Below are positions 10,708-18,899 of a stretch of 64,000 nucleotides of DNA, in pieces. Position 1 is the stretch's first letter, and every line of letters starts with the position of its first letter. The position numbers and the translations under genes were made by a program. Source of the DNA: an uncultured Desulfovibrio sp. (GTDB taxonomy: Bacteria > Desulfobacterota > Desulfovibrionia > Desulfovibrionales > Desulfovibrionaceae); NCBI RefSeq assembly GCF_944324525.1, contig NZ_CALUWS010000004.1, positions 33,339-97,338 of the forward strand, read 5' to 3'. The notes below the pieces were generated by a model. That model worked only from the letters and a program-made list of their open reading frames with translations. It searched no databases and had not been told where the DNA came from.

Positions 10708-12183
10708 ATGCCGCCCGATCTCGACTTTTCCGGAAACTATCTTTTTGTGGCCGAGCGCCTGCGCATGCACCGTCTGGACGAAAGCCTGCGTCCCCTGCTG
10801 GAAGCGCGGGGCGGCCGCATCGTGCGCCTCCAGGCCGACGGCGAGCCCCCCGCCACGTCCGACGGCTGGAACCTGCTGAACCTGCCCCCGGACTTCTTCG
10901 CTCGCCATGCCTTCCGGGCGGCCTTCACCACGGACAACTCCGCGCCACGCGATCTCGTCCCCCCAGAGGTGCCGCTCATCGCCATACCGCATGCCTTCTG
11001 GGAGACGCCGCAAACGGAAAAGTTGCTGGGCGGCTGGGCGGCCTATCTGGGCAATGCCGACTATTATCTGACTCAGGATCTCCCCTCCCCCGGTCCGGGA
11101 GCCATCGTCCCCTCCCTGCGGCGGCGGGATGCGGTGCGCCTGCTGCCCTTTGGCAACCTCAAGCTCGATCTTCTGCGGGAACGCTGGCTGGACGAGCCAC
11201 GCAAGGACGTCATCATGTACTGTTGCGGCATCACGGCCCACAGCCGCCCGATGCCCGAAAAGCTGGCTATCGTCCGGCGCTGTCTGCGGGATTTCCCGCA
11301 ATACCTGGTGGTCGTCCGCCCCTTTCCCGGGGCGGCGGCAGCCTATGCCCCGCTGGTGGAGGCGCTCGGCCATGACGGACGTTTCGTGCTGGATACGGGC
11401 GGCAGCACCCTGCGCTACCTGCCCCGTGCGGCGGCCCTGCTGTACGATGTCCACACCACGACGGGGAATTTCTTCCTACTGGCCACCGGGCAGACGGGGG
11501 TCTGCCTTCCGGCTGCCGGCAGGGACGAAAAACCGCTCCCCTATGCGCATGTCGCGTCCACGCCGCAGGAGATCTCCGCCGCCGTCGCCGCCTGCCTCAG
11601 TCAGCGCGAACAAGGCGAGCTCCCCGCATTGCGCCGCCTGCGGGAGACCATCCTTTACCGGCCCGGAGAGGCACGCCGTCTCTTCTGGGAATATCTGTCC
11701 CACATCCTGCGGGCTGCCGTGCCCCCGCAGGCGGTCGCCGTGGCCTGCGAATATCTCGGCGACTGCCGCCCCGCCACGCGGCAAGACGAGCTGGCGCTCC
11801 TGCTCCAGCGCCTTGAAGCCGGCACGGTGGAGCGATCCTACAACCTCTTTCGGGAGTATCCGCTCTACAACAGTCTGGAAGCCTTCTACCGGACCCTGCG
11901 CCGCCGGGCGGAAAAAGGCCTGCCCTGCCTTGTCCGCCTGATCCGCCAGCCCGGCGGGCAAAGGCTTGGCGTCTGCCGGGAAGCGGATATGGACAGACCC
12001 TTCCTCTGCTGGGGGCCGCTGCGCGATTACGGGCCTCCCGGCCTTATGCACATCCAGACGCATGCGCCGCAACGCCTTGCCGCCCCGACCGATGACTGCG
12101 CCCTCCTGCTCCCGGACAGGAGCAGGGAGCTCTTCTCACAGGCATTTGCCGGACTCATCCGCGCTGTCTATGGTACGTCCTGA
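10708..12183 (+). CDS. GT-B / CDP-glycerol glycerophosphotransferase-like protein, paralog 1
   Basis: I do not recognise this family by name. The 491-residue protein has the landmarks of CDP-glycerol:glycerophosphotransferases and other GT-B enzymes in the right order: IAIPHAFW, NADYYLTQD, LLPFGNLKLDLL, a strand plus loop VIMYCCGIT, VVVRPFPG and a late LLYDVHTTTGNFFLLATGQ segment. A role in surface polymer or glycan synthesis is inference. There is no signal peptide or membrane helix, so it is cytoplasmic. The start ATG at 10708 is chosen because MPPD and the bases before it are shared with the paralog at 12679. The 5' two-thirds differ from the paralog at many positions, but 11653-12124 is identical to 13624-14095, a recent conversion or unequal-crossover tract. 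Confidence 0.55.
   Translation: MPPDLDFSGNYLFVAERLRMHRLDESLRPLLEARGGRIVRLQADGEPPATSDGWNLLNLPPDFFARHAFRAAFTTDNSAPRDLVPPEVPLIAIPHAFWETPQTEKLLGGWAAYLGNADYYLTQDLPSPGPGAIVPSLRRRDAVRLLPFGNLKLDLLRERWLDEPRKDVIMYCCGITAHSRPMPEKLAIVRRCLRDFPQYLVVVRPFPGAAAAYAPLVEALGHDGRFVLDTGGSTLRYLPRAAALLYDVHTTTGNFFLLATGQTGVCLPAAGRDEKPLPYAHVASTPQEISAAVAACLSQREQGELPALRRLRETILYRPGEARRLFWEYLSHILRAAVPPQAVAVACEYLGDCRPATRQDELALLLQRLEAGTVERSYNLFREYPLYNSLEAFYRTLRRRAEKGLPCLVRLIRQPGGQRLGVCREADMDRPFLCWGPLRDYGPPGLMHIQTHAPQRLAAPTDDCALLLPDRSRELFSQAFAGLIRAVYGTS
11653..12124 (+). repeat. 472-bp direct repeat, copy 1 (3' part of paralog 1)
   Basis: Base-for-base identical by eye to 13624-14095, offset 1971. Upstream and downstream of the tract the two genes differ by scattered substitutions. 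Confidence 0.9.
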
Positions 12184-12270
12184 GCATGACCGCAGGAAGC
12201 GGCAGCCTGCTCCGCGGGCCCAGACCTTCCGTCCGGCGGCTTATTTTAACGAACCGGCACTATTAGAGAA

Positions 12271-12405
12271 CTTTCCGCTTGAAATGCTTGGCGTTTCAAA
12301 CCATGTGCCTCTCGTTTCGCGGAAAAACGCGGTTTTTCCGCTTGGTTTGGGTCGGCGGCGCAGTGCCTCCGCCTCGCGTCCTTCCTTGTGCAGAGGCAAA
12401 ACGCA
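12271..12405 (+). repeat. Dispersed intergenic hairpin repeat, copy B
   Basis: Contains the TTGAAATGCTTGGCGTTTCAA hairpin region in degenerate form, then GCGGAAAAACGCGGTTTTTC, GTCGGCGGCGCAGTGCC and a partial last hairpin (CAGAGGCAAAACGC). It fills most of the gap of nearly 500 bases between the two paralogs (12184-12678). The rest of the gap holds the promoter at 12541 and no gene. Confidence 0.75.
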
Positions 12406-12540
12406 CTCTTTCCGGAAGGACGCCAAGCGTCATGTCGGACCAACAGAAGGTGGCGAGAGGGCATGCTCAGGTCCATCTCTCCTGCGGCAAGTTTTTTCTC
12501 AAGCGCCGTGGGCCCCCCGACGCCCCGCGCGCCCTGATGC

Positions 12541-12569
12541 TTGACGAATCCTGACGCCCTCCCTAGTCT
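12541..12569 (+). promoter_or_regulatory. Promoter of the second GT-B-like paralog
   Basis: TTGACG (12541-12546), 17-base spacer, TAGTCT (12564-12569). Same layout and partly the same flanks as 10572-10600. Confidence 0.6.
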
Positions 12570-12678
12570 TATCCGGCAAATGCCGGTCTGCGGTATGGCA
12601 GCGGGGCCTTTTCCCGGTCTGTCCGCCGCCTGTCCCTGCCTTGCCGCCCTGTTGTCCCGCACGCTGACGGAGCCCGCC

Positions 12679-14160
12679 ATGCCGCCCGATACGCAACTTT
12701 CCCACCATGCCGGCGATGCCGATCTTTCCGGGAACTATCTTTTTGTGACGTCTCAGCCGTACATGCACCGCCTGGACGAAAGTCTGCAGCCCCTGCTGGA
12801 GGCGCGGGGCGGCCGCATCGTACGGCTTCCCACCGGCGGTCTGAGCAAACGGAACCTTCCGCAAGGCTTCTTTGCCCGCCATGCCTTCCGGGCGGCCTTT
12901 ACCGTGGACTGTACCGCGCCGTGCGATCTCATCCCTTCTGATTTGCCGCTCATCGCCATCCCCCATGCCTTCTGGGGCAGGCCGCAGACGAAAGCCCTGC
13001 TGGAGCTCAAGCCGTTCTATCTGGGCACGACCGATTACTACCTCACGCAGGACGGCCCCGGGGCCGCCGAGGGCCTCGTATGCTCCATGCGGCGGCGGGA
13101 TGTCGTGCGTCTGCTGCCTTTCGGCAGCCCCAAGATTGACCTGCTGCGGCAATGCTGGCTGGACGAGCCCCGCAAGGATACCATCATGTACTGTTGCGGC
13201 ATCACGGCGGACAGCTGCCCGATATCCCAAAAACTGGCGATCGTGCGGCGCTGTCTGCGGGATTTCCCGCAATATCAGGTGGTCGTCCGGCCCTATCCCG
13301 GCGCGATGGCGGATTATGCCCCGCTGGTGGAAGCATTCGGCCACGACAAGCGGTTCACCCTGGATACGGGCAGCACGACCCTGCGCCACCTACCCCGTGC
13401 AGCCGCGCTACTTTATGACGCCAACACCACAACGGGGCAGATGTTCATGCTGGCCACCGGCCAGAAAGCCATTTGCCTCCCCTCTCCCGACCCGGGCAGA
13501 AAACTCTTCCCCCATACGCATATTGCGGCCACGCCAAGGGAAGTCTCCGCCGTCATCGCCACCTGCCTAGCCCAGCTCGAACAGGGCGAAGTGCCTGAGC
13601 TGCGTCGTCTGCGGGAAACCATGCTTTACCGGCCCGGAGAGGCACGCCGTCTCTTCTGGGAATATCTGTCCCACATCCTGCGGGCTGCCGTGCCCCCGCA
13701 GGCGGTCGCCGTGGCCTGCGAATATCTCGGCGACTGCCGCCCCGCCACGCGGCAAGACGAGCTGGCGCTCCTGCTCCAGCGCCTTGAAGCCGGCACGGTG
13801 GAGCGATCCTACAACCTCTTTCGGGAGTATCCGCTCTACAACAGTCTGGAAGCCTTCTACCGGACCCTGCGCCGCCGGGCGGAAAAAGGCCTGCCCTGCC
13901 TTGTCCGCCTGATCCGCCAGCCCGGCGGGCAAAGGCTTGGCGTCTGCCGGGAAGCGGATATGGACAGACCCTTCCTCTGCTGGGGGCCGCTGCGCGATTA
14001 CGGGCCTCCCGGCCTTATGCACATCCAGACGCATGCGCCGCAACGCCTTGCCGCCCCGACCGATGACTGCGCCCTCCTGCTCCCGGACAGGAGCAAAGAT
14101 CTCTTCTGCCAGGCGTTTGCCAAGCTCATCCGTGAGATCTACGCCGGGCCCAGCGCATGA
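12679..14160 (+). CDS. GT-B / CDP-glycerol glycerophosphotransferase-like protein, paralog 2
   Basis: Tandem paralog of the gene at 10708, 493 residues with the same motif order: IAIPHAFWG, TDYYLTQD, LLPFGSPKIDLL, TIMYCCGIT, VVVRPYPG, LLYDANTTTGQMFMLATGQ. The N-terminal segment after MPPD has about 10 extra residues (TQLSHHAGD region) before SGNYLFV. The C-terminal part from LYRPGEARRLFW to LLLPDRS is identical to paralog 1 because of the 472-bp shared tract; the last residues (KDLFCQAFAKL) differ again. The two proteins may act on different acceptors or donors through their diverged N-terminal halves. It has its own promoter at 12541. Family assignment is by fold-level motifs only. Confidence 0.55.
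   Translation: MPPDTQLSHHAGDADLSGNYLFVTSQPYMHRLDESLQPLLEARGGRIVRLPTGGLSKRNLPQGFFARHAFRAAFTVDCTAPCDLIPSDLPLIAIPHAFWGRPQTKALLELKPFYLGTTDYYLTQDGPGAAEGLVCSMRRRDVVRLLPFGSPKIDLLRQCWLDEPRKDTIMYCCGITADSCPISQKLAIVRRCLRDFPQYQVVVRPYPGAMADYAPLVEAFGHDKRFTLDTGSTTLRHLPRAAALLYDANTTTGQMFMLATGQKAICLPSPDPGRKLFPHTHIAATPREVSAVIATCLAQLEQGEVPELRRLRETMLYRPGEARRLFWEYLSHILRAAVPPQAVAVACEYLGDCRPATRQDELALLLQRLEAGTVERSYNLFREYPLYNSLEAFYRTLRRRAEKGLPCLVRLIRQPGGQRLGVCREADMDRPFLCWGPLRDYGPPGLMHIQTHAPQRLAAPTDDCALLLPDRSKDLFCQAFAKLIREIYAGPSA
13624..14095 (+). repeat. 472-bp direct repeat, copy 2 (3' part of paralog 2)
   Basis: Identical to 11653-12124. Sequence just after both stops is also alike (ATGACCGCAGGAAGCGGC), showing that the duplicated unit was about 1.97 kb. 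Confidence 0.9.
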
Positions 14161-14255
14161 CCGCAGGAAGCGGCAGCCTGCTCCGCAGGCCTGTCCTTCC
14201 GCCCGGCAACTAATCTTAGTGAATCGGTATTATTTAACGCAACATGCCTCCTCCC

Positions 14256-14284
14256 TTGTCAAAAGCTTAGTAGATATGTATTAT
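14256..14284 (+). promoter_or_regulatory. Strong sigma-70 promoter for the 64-codon gene
   Basis: TTGTCA (14256-14261), 17-base spacer, TATTAT (14279-14284) in an AT-rich stretch. The element GTATTATTTAA occurs twice (14227 and 14278). The predicted start leaves a short leader with GGAGG before ATG 14318. Confidence 0.7.
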
Positions 14285-14317
14285 TTAATAAAATGTTCAC
14301 CCACGGAGGTACCGCGT

Positions 14318-14512
14318 ATGGCAGAACAGGAACAGGAACCACAATCTCAGGATGCGCCCGTCATCCCAGAGGTCGACAATCTCAACAAGGGGGTACGGCT
14401 GCATATGGCCCGCTCGGCCTGCCTCCTCATGTCCGGCGACCGCAATCTTTCGCCGCGCGACGCGGTCCTGGACGTCTACCAGGTCTATCGGGACATCCTC
14501 AAACTCTGCTGA
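14318..14512 (+). CDS. Small hypothetical protein, 64 residues
   Basis: Not recognised. A 64-residue soluble protein with an acidic, Gln/Glu-rich first 25 residues (EQEQEPQSQD) and then a compact helical part (LHMARSACLLMSG, DAVLDVYQVYRDILKLC). Evidence that it is real: GGAGG lies 7 bases before ATG 14318, a near-consensus promoter lies just upstream, and codon use has strong third-position GC. No membrane segment, signal peptide or known motif. It follows paralog 2 but has its own promoter, so a shared role is only a possibility. The final Cys is its second cysteine. Confidence 0.65.
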   Translation: MAEQEQEPQSQDAPVIPEVDNLNKGVRLHMARSACLLMSGDRNLSPRDAVLDVYQVYRDILKLC

Positions 14513-14640
14513 AAATTTCGCGCACACGTCCGACGTAACGGTCCATTTCCCCGGAAATACCGTCAGACCTCCGTGCATGCGCCTGTAACGACTTCTGTAC
14601 AGGCCGGCTAACGGCCTCCGCATCAAACCTTTTCTGCCGT

Positions 14641-14733
14641 GATGTGCCGCCGCATCCCGCCGCCTCGCCGGGCAGCGGAACATGCGCCCGCCGGAAGCCA
14701 TGCCGACCCCGAGGCGGCTTCCGGCGGCACATC
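14641..14733 (+). promoter_or_regulatory. Competing hairpins in the leader of the MFS exporter gene
   Basis: The gap 14513-14815 holds no gene. It contains a perfect 12-bp inverted repeat, GATGTGCCGCCG (14641-14652) and CGGCGGCACATC (14722-14733). A second 10-bp pair is GCCGGAAGCC (14690-14699) and GGCTTCCGGC (14716-14725). The two 3' arms overlap by four bases, so the structures exclude each other, as in attenuators. No T-run follows either one. Function is unproven. Confidence 0.4.
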
Positions 14734-14815
14734 GGCCTCCCGCAACGGACGTCCCCCGCTTTACCTCCCAAACAGAAAGGCGTAGGGTCGCGGAAACGAC
14801 TGTTGCGGAGCGCAC

Positions 14816-16000
14816 ATGGACATCCGAAAAGTTTGCATCATTTCCCTGGGGCACCTCTCCTGCGACGTCAACGGCGGCGCACTGCCCACCCTGCTGCCCT
14901 ATCTGGCGGCCATGCATAATTTCGACTACCAGACGGCGGGCGGGCTGATGTTCGCCTATTCCGTGGCCTCATCCATCGTGCAGCCCGTTTTCGGCCTGCT
15001 CTCGGACAGGGTGCGTACGCCCATCTTCGCGCCGCTGGGCGTCCTGCTGGCCGGGCTGGGCATTGGCCTCTCCGGCCTGCTCGAAAGCTATCCGGCCATC
15101 TTTGCCGCCCTTGTCCTGAGCGGCATCGGCGGCGCGCTCTTCCATCCCGAAGGGGCCCGCTATGCAAGCCGCGTCTCCGCCGGGCGTCAGGGCACGGGGC
15201 TCAGCATCTTTTCCGTGGGCGGCAACAGCGGCTTCGTGGCCGGGCCCCTGCTGGTCACGGCGGCCACCGCGCTTTTCGGCCTGCCGGGGACGCTGGTCTT
15301 TGCGCTGCTGGCGCTGATCATGTCCGCCCTGCTCTTCCATCTGCTGCTCTGGGGCACGCCGCCCGCCGCCAAGGATGCGCCCCGGGCCGCCGCCGCGCAG
15401 GGCGTCAACGACTGGCGGGCATTCGGCATCCTGACGCTGGTCATCATGTCCCGCTCCATCCTCTTTCTGGGCCTCAACAGCTACATCCCCCTCTACTGGA
15501 CGGACGTCTTCCAGGCCGGCAAGGTCGATGCCGGACTGGTGATCACCTTCTTCTGCGGCGTAGGGGTGGCCAGCAACGTTCTGGGCGGGATGCTGGCGGA
15601 CAGGATAGGCTACAGCCGGGTCATCCGCATGGCCTATGCCGTCTGCCTGCCGGCGCTGCTGTTCTTCCCCCAGGTGGGCTCCTCCTGGCTGGCTGTCCTG
15701 CTGCTTGCGCCCCTTGCCGTGGGCCTTTTCTCTTCCTTCAGCGCCATGGTGGTGCTGGGGCAGAAGTACCTTGCCCGCAATGTGGGCCTGGCTTCCGGCG
15801 TGACGCTGGGGCTGGCCCTCAGCGTAGGCGGCATCGCCACGCCCCTGCTGGGTTATGTGGCGGACAATTACGGCGGCCTGCCCACGGCCATGCTCTGCCT
15901 TGTCCCCGTGGCGCTGGTGGGCGGACTGGCCTCCTGCTTCCTCCGCGATCCCGAAGCGCCCACGCCCGCCCCCGCCATCGAAAAGGAAGAAAGGGCATGA
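14816..16000 (+). CDS. fsr: MFS transporter, fosmidomycin-resistance (Fsr) type
   Basis: Inner-membrane drug/proton antiporter of the major facilitator superfamily. The 394-residue protein has about 12 hydrophobic segments. Its first helix region reads GHLSCDVNGGALPTLLPYL, the hallmark of Fsr-type exporters, and the helix 2-3 loop is FGLLSDRV. LFHPEGARYAS is another Fsr-like stretch. Natural substrates are not known from sequence. The start ATG at 14816 follows GGAGCGC. The next gene (ogt) begins within the stop (ATGA, four-base overlap), so the two are translated as a unit; why an exporter is coupled to DNA repair is unclear. A structured leader lies upstream. Confidence 0.85.
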   Translation: MDIRKVCIISLGHLSCDVNGGALPTLLPYLAAMHNFDYQTAGGLMFAYSVASSIVQPVFGLLSDRVRTPIFAPLGVLLAGLGIGLSGLLESYPAIFAALVLSGIGGALFHPEGARYASRVSAGRQGTGLSIFSVGGNSGFVAGPLLVTAATALFGLPGTLVFALLALIMSALLFHLLLWGTPPAAKDAPRAAAAQGVNDWRAFGILTLVIMSRSILFLGLNSYIPLYWTDVFQAGKVDAGLVITFFCGVGVASNVLGGMLADRIGYSRVIRMAYAVCLPALLFFPQVGSSWLAVLLLAPLAVGLFSSFSAMVVLGQKYLARNVGLASGVTLGLALSVGGIATPLLGYVADNYGGLPTAMLCLVPVALVGGLASCFLRDPEAPTPAPAIEKEERA

Positions 16001-16545
16001 GCCTTCCCGGCGGCGAACTGGCCGCTCTGCACATGGATTCTCCTCTGGGGGAACTCCAGCTCGTGGCCACGGCGGACGGCCTTGCGGCATTGCGCTTTTG
16101 CGGTTGCGGTTCCTCCCCGGCGCAAGGCCCGGCCTGTACGCCTCTGTCGCCCGTTTACGCCGCTCCCGCAGCCGTGCGGCATCATCTGCTCCAGGCGCAG
16201 GAAGAGCTTGCCGCCTACTTCGCCGGCAGTCTGAGGATCTTCAGCCTGCCGCTGGCCGTACGGGGCACGCCCTTCCAGCTGCGTGTCTGGCAGGCGCTGC
16301 GCGACATCCCGTATGGCGAAACCTGGAGTTACGCCCGGCTTGCGGCCCATATCGGCCGGCCGGGGGCCTGTCGGGCCGTGGGCAATGCCAACGGCAGGAA
16401 CCCTCTCCCCATCATCATCCCCTGCCACAGGGTCATCCGCACCGGCGGCGAGCTGGGCGGCTACTCCGCGGGACTGGGCATCAAGCGCTTCCTGCTTGCG
16501 CTGGAAGACGGACAGCATAAAAAAAGCCCCCTTGCGGGGGCATGA
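15997..16545 (+). CDS. ogt: Methylated-DNA--protein-cysteine methyltransferase
   Basis: Suicide DNA-repair protein that takes alkyl groups from O6-alkylguanine (and O4-alkylthymine) onto a cysteine. The 182-residue protein has the active-site PCHRVI, the helix-turn-helix segment FQLRVWQALRDIPYGETWSY, and the Asn hinge in AVGNANGRNP. The C-terminal GGYSAGLGIKRFLLALE is also typical. It lacks an Ada-type N-terminal zinc domain. It overlaps the upstream MFS gene by four bases. Its last codons contain the intrinsic terminator of the converging minus-strand gene, so the two genes share 3' sequence. Confidence 0.93.
   Translation: MSLPGGELAALHMDSPLGELQLVATADGLAALRFCGCGSSPAQGPACTPLSPVYAAPAAVRHHLLQAQEELAAYFAGSLRIFSLPLAVRGTPFQLRVWQALRDIPYGETWSYARLAAHIGRPGACRAVGNANGRNPLPIIIPCHRVIRTGGELGGYSAGLGIKRFLLALEDGQHKKSPLAGA
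16519..16541 (-). terminator. Terminator of the minus-strand gene at 16587, inside ogt
   Basis: Read on the minus strand: GCCCCC, loop GCAA, GGGGGC, then seven T (16519-16525 on plus is A7). It lies within the last codons of ogt. Confidence 0.8.
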
Positions 16546-16586
16546 CAGCGCACTTTCAGACTGCGCGGACTCAGCCGGAAAACCGG

Positions 16587-16958
16587 CTAGCCGTTGGCGA
16601 CGCGCAGCATCTCCTCGACCTGACCGAGCGTGGGCGTGGCATCGGCATCCAGTCCGCACAGGCCGCGCACGGCCAGCATCAGCATGTCGAACTGCAGCGA
16701 CATCTCGCTGCGCCCATTGTAGATGACGCAGGTCTCGCCATCCACGGTCAGGCGGTAGGCATGCCGGCTGCGCTCCTGTCCATGCGAGCGAACGATATAG
16801 TATACCTGCTCGTTTTTGTCCGTCACGTACAGCTTCTGGCGGGTCATGATCTGATGTTCGTCATCGAACCAGGAGCACTCGGAAAAAAGGCGCCCGCGAA
16901 AGCACAGATCACTTCCGTTATCGTGTTTGAGGCAAATGTCTTCCAGGGTCTTTTGCAC
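16587..16958 (-). CDS. Hypothetical protein, 123 residues
   Basis: Not recognised. A soluble protein of 123 residues with no signal peptide or membrane segment. Visible sequence includes CLKHDNGSDLCFRGRLFSEC, a beta-rich middle (KLYVTDKNEQVYYIVRS, YRLTVDGETCVIY) and a C-terminal helical part ending EEMLRVANG. The start is set at GTG 16958 because GGAAGGGAG lies just upstream at ideal spacing; an ATG at 17054 would add 32 residues without conserved character. Four cysteines, three near the N-terminus, could bind metal or be structural. It diverges from the TPR gene at 17270 and ends with an intrinsic terminator inside ogt. Confidence 0.7.
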   Translation of the reverse strand: MQKTLEDICLKHDNGSDLCFRGRLFSECSWFDDEHQIMTRQKLYVTDKNEQVYYIVRSHGQERSRHAYRLTVDGETCVIYNGRSEMSLQFDMLMLAVRGLCGLDADATPTLGQVEEMLRVANG

Positions 16959-17209
16959 GGTGCTCCCTTCCTTTTGGCGGTATGGCCGTAACGTTCCGTC
17001 ACATGCGGACAGTCCGGCGGCATGGCGCGGAGCCGTCGCCGGAACGACCGGCATTCCGCCGGCAGAAAAAGAGTTAGCATCCGCCGCAAAAGCTTGTCAA
17101 TGGGCATGCCGGGCAAAAGCCATTTTAGATGCAAAATGTTGTTTTTAAAACAAAAGCTAAATAAATTCAACAAAATTTCTAGAGATGGAAAAGAGTCTCT
17201 CGCCGGGGC

Positions 17210-17238
17210 TTTACTCTCCCGGCGTGCTGCGCTAGATT
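17210..17238 (+). promoter_or_regulatory. Candidate promoter for the TPR gene
   Basis: TTTACT (17210-17215), 17-base spacer, TAGATT (17233-17238), about 30 bases before the start. The divergent gap 16959-17269 is AT-rich between 17110 and 17200 and holds no other gene. Confidence 0.45.
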
Positions 17239-17269
17239 TCTTTTTCACAATAACCGCAACGAGGCGCAC

Positions 17270-18079
17270 ATGTCTGCCGAATTAGCCAATGCCCGCCGCC
17301 AGCTGGGGCAAATCAGCTCGCTCGCCAAACAGGACAAGGCCATGCCCGCGGTGCAGGCGCTGCAAAGCGCGCTGGCCGTCATCCTCCGCCAGCCGCTCAT
17401 GAAGGCCGAACGGGTGGAGTTTTCGGAAATGATCGCCACGGCGGTCGCCGTCATCGCCAACATGCCTCGGGTACGCCAGCACTATGCGCTGGCCCTTACC
17501 TATGAGCCCGGGCAGGGCAAAGCGCTGTACGAGCAGCTTGCCAACCTGCTGAGCGTCCTGCAGGAAGCCGAGATGGAATCCGCGCAGGAACGCATGCGCG
17601 AAGTGGAAGAGCGCAAGCGCAACGGCCTGGCCAAAGCCGCGGACGAACTGGCCAAGGGCCAGGTCGTGGCGGGCAAGGCCACGCTGGCCATGCTCGTGCG
17701 CGAGTATCCCGTGGACTTCATCCTGCGCGGCAGGGCCGGGGAGATCCTGCTCAAGGCCGGCCTGTACGAGGAAGCCGTGGAGTACCTCACGGCCGCCATC
17801 GACGGGCAGCCGGACATGCTCTTCCTCTACAGCGCCGCCGGCATCGCCCTGCGCAAGCTCGGCAAGTTCGATGTGGCCGAAAGCTATTTTCTGCGCGGTT
17901 CGCAGTATCTGCGCAACGAGCCCAACCTCTACTTCAATATCGGCCGGCTCTACATCGACTGGCAGAAGTGGGACAAGGCCATCATGGCCGCCAAGGCGGC
18001 CCTCCAGCTCAAGCCGGACTTTGAAGAAGCCCGGAAGATGCTGGAATACGCCGAAAAGCAGAAAGACAAGCTCGTTTGA
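17270..18079 (+). CDS. TPR-repeat protein, 269 residues
   Basis: Cytoplasmic helical-repeat protein, likely a protein-interaction scaffold; its partner is unknown. The N-terminal third is helical (QLGQISSLAKQDKAMPAVQ and similar), followed by a charged coiled-coil-like stretch (EAEMESAQERMREVEERKR, about residues 100-125). TPR-like units follow from residue 150: LLKAGLYEEAVEYLTAAI, ALRKLGKFDVAESYFLRGS, IGRLYIDWQKWDKAIMAAKAALQLKPDFEEA. There is no signal peptide. GAGG lies 7 bases before ATG 17270. It is a single gene between its own promoter and a strong terminator at 18145. Confidence 0.8.
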   Translation: MSAELANARRQLGQISSLAKQDKAMPAVQALQSALAVILRQPLMKAERVEFSEMIATAVAVIANMPRVRQHYALALTYEPGQGKALYEQLANLLSVLQEAEMESAQERMREVEERKRNGLAKAADELAKGQVVAGKATLAMLVREYPVDFILRGRAGEILLKAGLYEEAVEYLTAAIDGQPDMLFLYSAAGIALRKLGKFDVAESYFLRGSQYLRNEPNLYFNIGRLYIDWQKWDKAIMAAKAALQLKPDFEEARKMLEYAEKQKDKLV

Positions 18080-18144
18080 GCCTACTACGACTGACTATCC
18101 GTCCCGCCGCCCCCATCCGCCCGTGATCCGGGGTGGCGGGCTCT

Positions 18145-18188
18145 GCCCCCGCGACAGGCGTCCCGCCTGCAGGGGGCAAATTTTTTTT
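18145..18188 (+). terminator. Two-tier intrinsic terminator after the TPR gene
   Basis: Outer stem GCCCCC (18145-18150)/GGGGGC (18172-18177), inner stem CAGGCG/CGCCTG, then AAA and eight T. It lies in the gene-free gap 18080-18435. That gap also holds an 11-bp inverted repeat (CTCCCTTTCCG and CGGAAAGGGAG, about 18383-18413) beyond the 3' end of the minus-strand DsrE-like gene; no other feature was seen there. Confidence 0.75.
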
Positions 18189-18435
18189 CGTCACGCAGCG
18201 CCCACCGCGGCGGACAGCCAGATATCCAGATATCCGGCAGGGCCTGCCGGACGGCGGAACGACTGACGGGCAGCGGACGTACGCGGCCGGACAGCACGTC
18301 ACACCAGGCTGCCGGGAAGCCGCATCCCCATAGTACAATCGTCAGCCGGAAGGAAAAGCGGACGTCGCGCCACCTCCCTTTCCGCAAGACGGATCGCCGC
18401 CGGAAAGGGAGAGGCGAGGGAAAGACGTCGCGGGC

Positions 18436-18783
18436 TTAGGGCTTGATGTAGGCGAACCCGGCCTGCTGCAGGCGCACGATTTCCACAAGACCGGCAGGCA
18501 CCACCTCGATGCCCGGCCAGAGGTCGGCCTCGGTCAGATTGTTGTCATTGAGGGCATTGCGGCACAGACGGATCTTGAGCCCCTTGTCCATGAGCGGACG
18601 GGCCGTTTCCCGCAGGGCGGGCTGGGCGGCGGTAAAGAGCGTTACCGACGGCCCGTTGCCCACGATGACCAGCTCATAGTTTTCCTCCGGCAGGGCGTTC
18701 TGGTAGTTGCGGGCGTTTTTGAGGGCCAGGGCCAGCAGGGCGGCGTCATTCAGGTCGACATGCAGACAAAGATCGTATTTCAC
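18436..18783 (-). CDS. DsrE/DsrF-like family protein
   Basis: Small protein of 115 residues with the DsrE/F fold: VKYDLCLHVDLNDAALLALALKNARNY, then VIVGNGPSVTLF and a late GIEVVPAGLVEIVRLQQAG. DsrE/F-type proteins take part in sulfur handling or thiol transfer, but many members have no known substrate. The cysteine in IRLCRNAL sits where related proteins have a conserved cysteine. The start is set at GTG 18783 because AGGAGAG lies 6-10 bases upstream; the longer frame to 18894 adds unlikely sequence. It diverges from tamA. Confidence 0.75.
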   Translation of the reverse strand: MKYDLCLHVDLNDAALLALALKNARNYQNALPEENYELVIVGNGPSVTLFTAAQPALRETARPLMDKGLKIRLCRNALNDNNLTEADLWPGIEVVPAGLVEIVRLQQAGFAYIKP

Positions 18784-18899
18784 GTCGTCTCTCCTGTTGA
18801 GGCTAGGGGATGATGTTCTCTCCCTTGTAGCGCAGTGCGCCGGGATTTCCAAGTCATCTGGCCCCTTGCGGCCCGGCAGGGGACAGGCTACCATGCCGC

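Noticed and set aside
12541-12678. TTG start at 12541 giving a longer paralog 2
   Set aside because: These bases are the -35 element and leader shared with paralog 1; the shared ATG context at 12679 is the better start.
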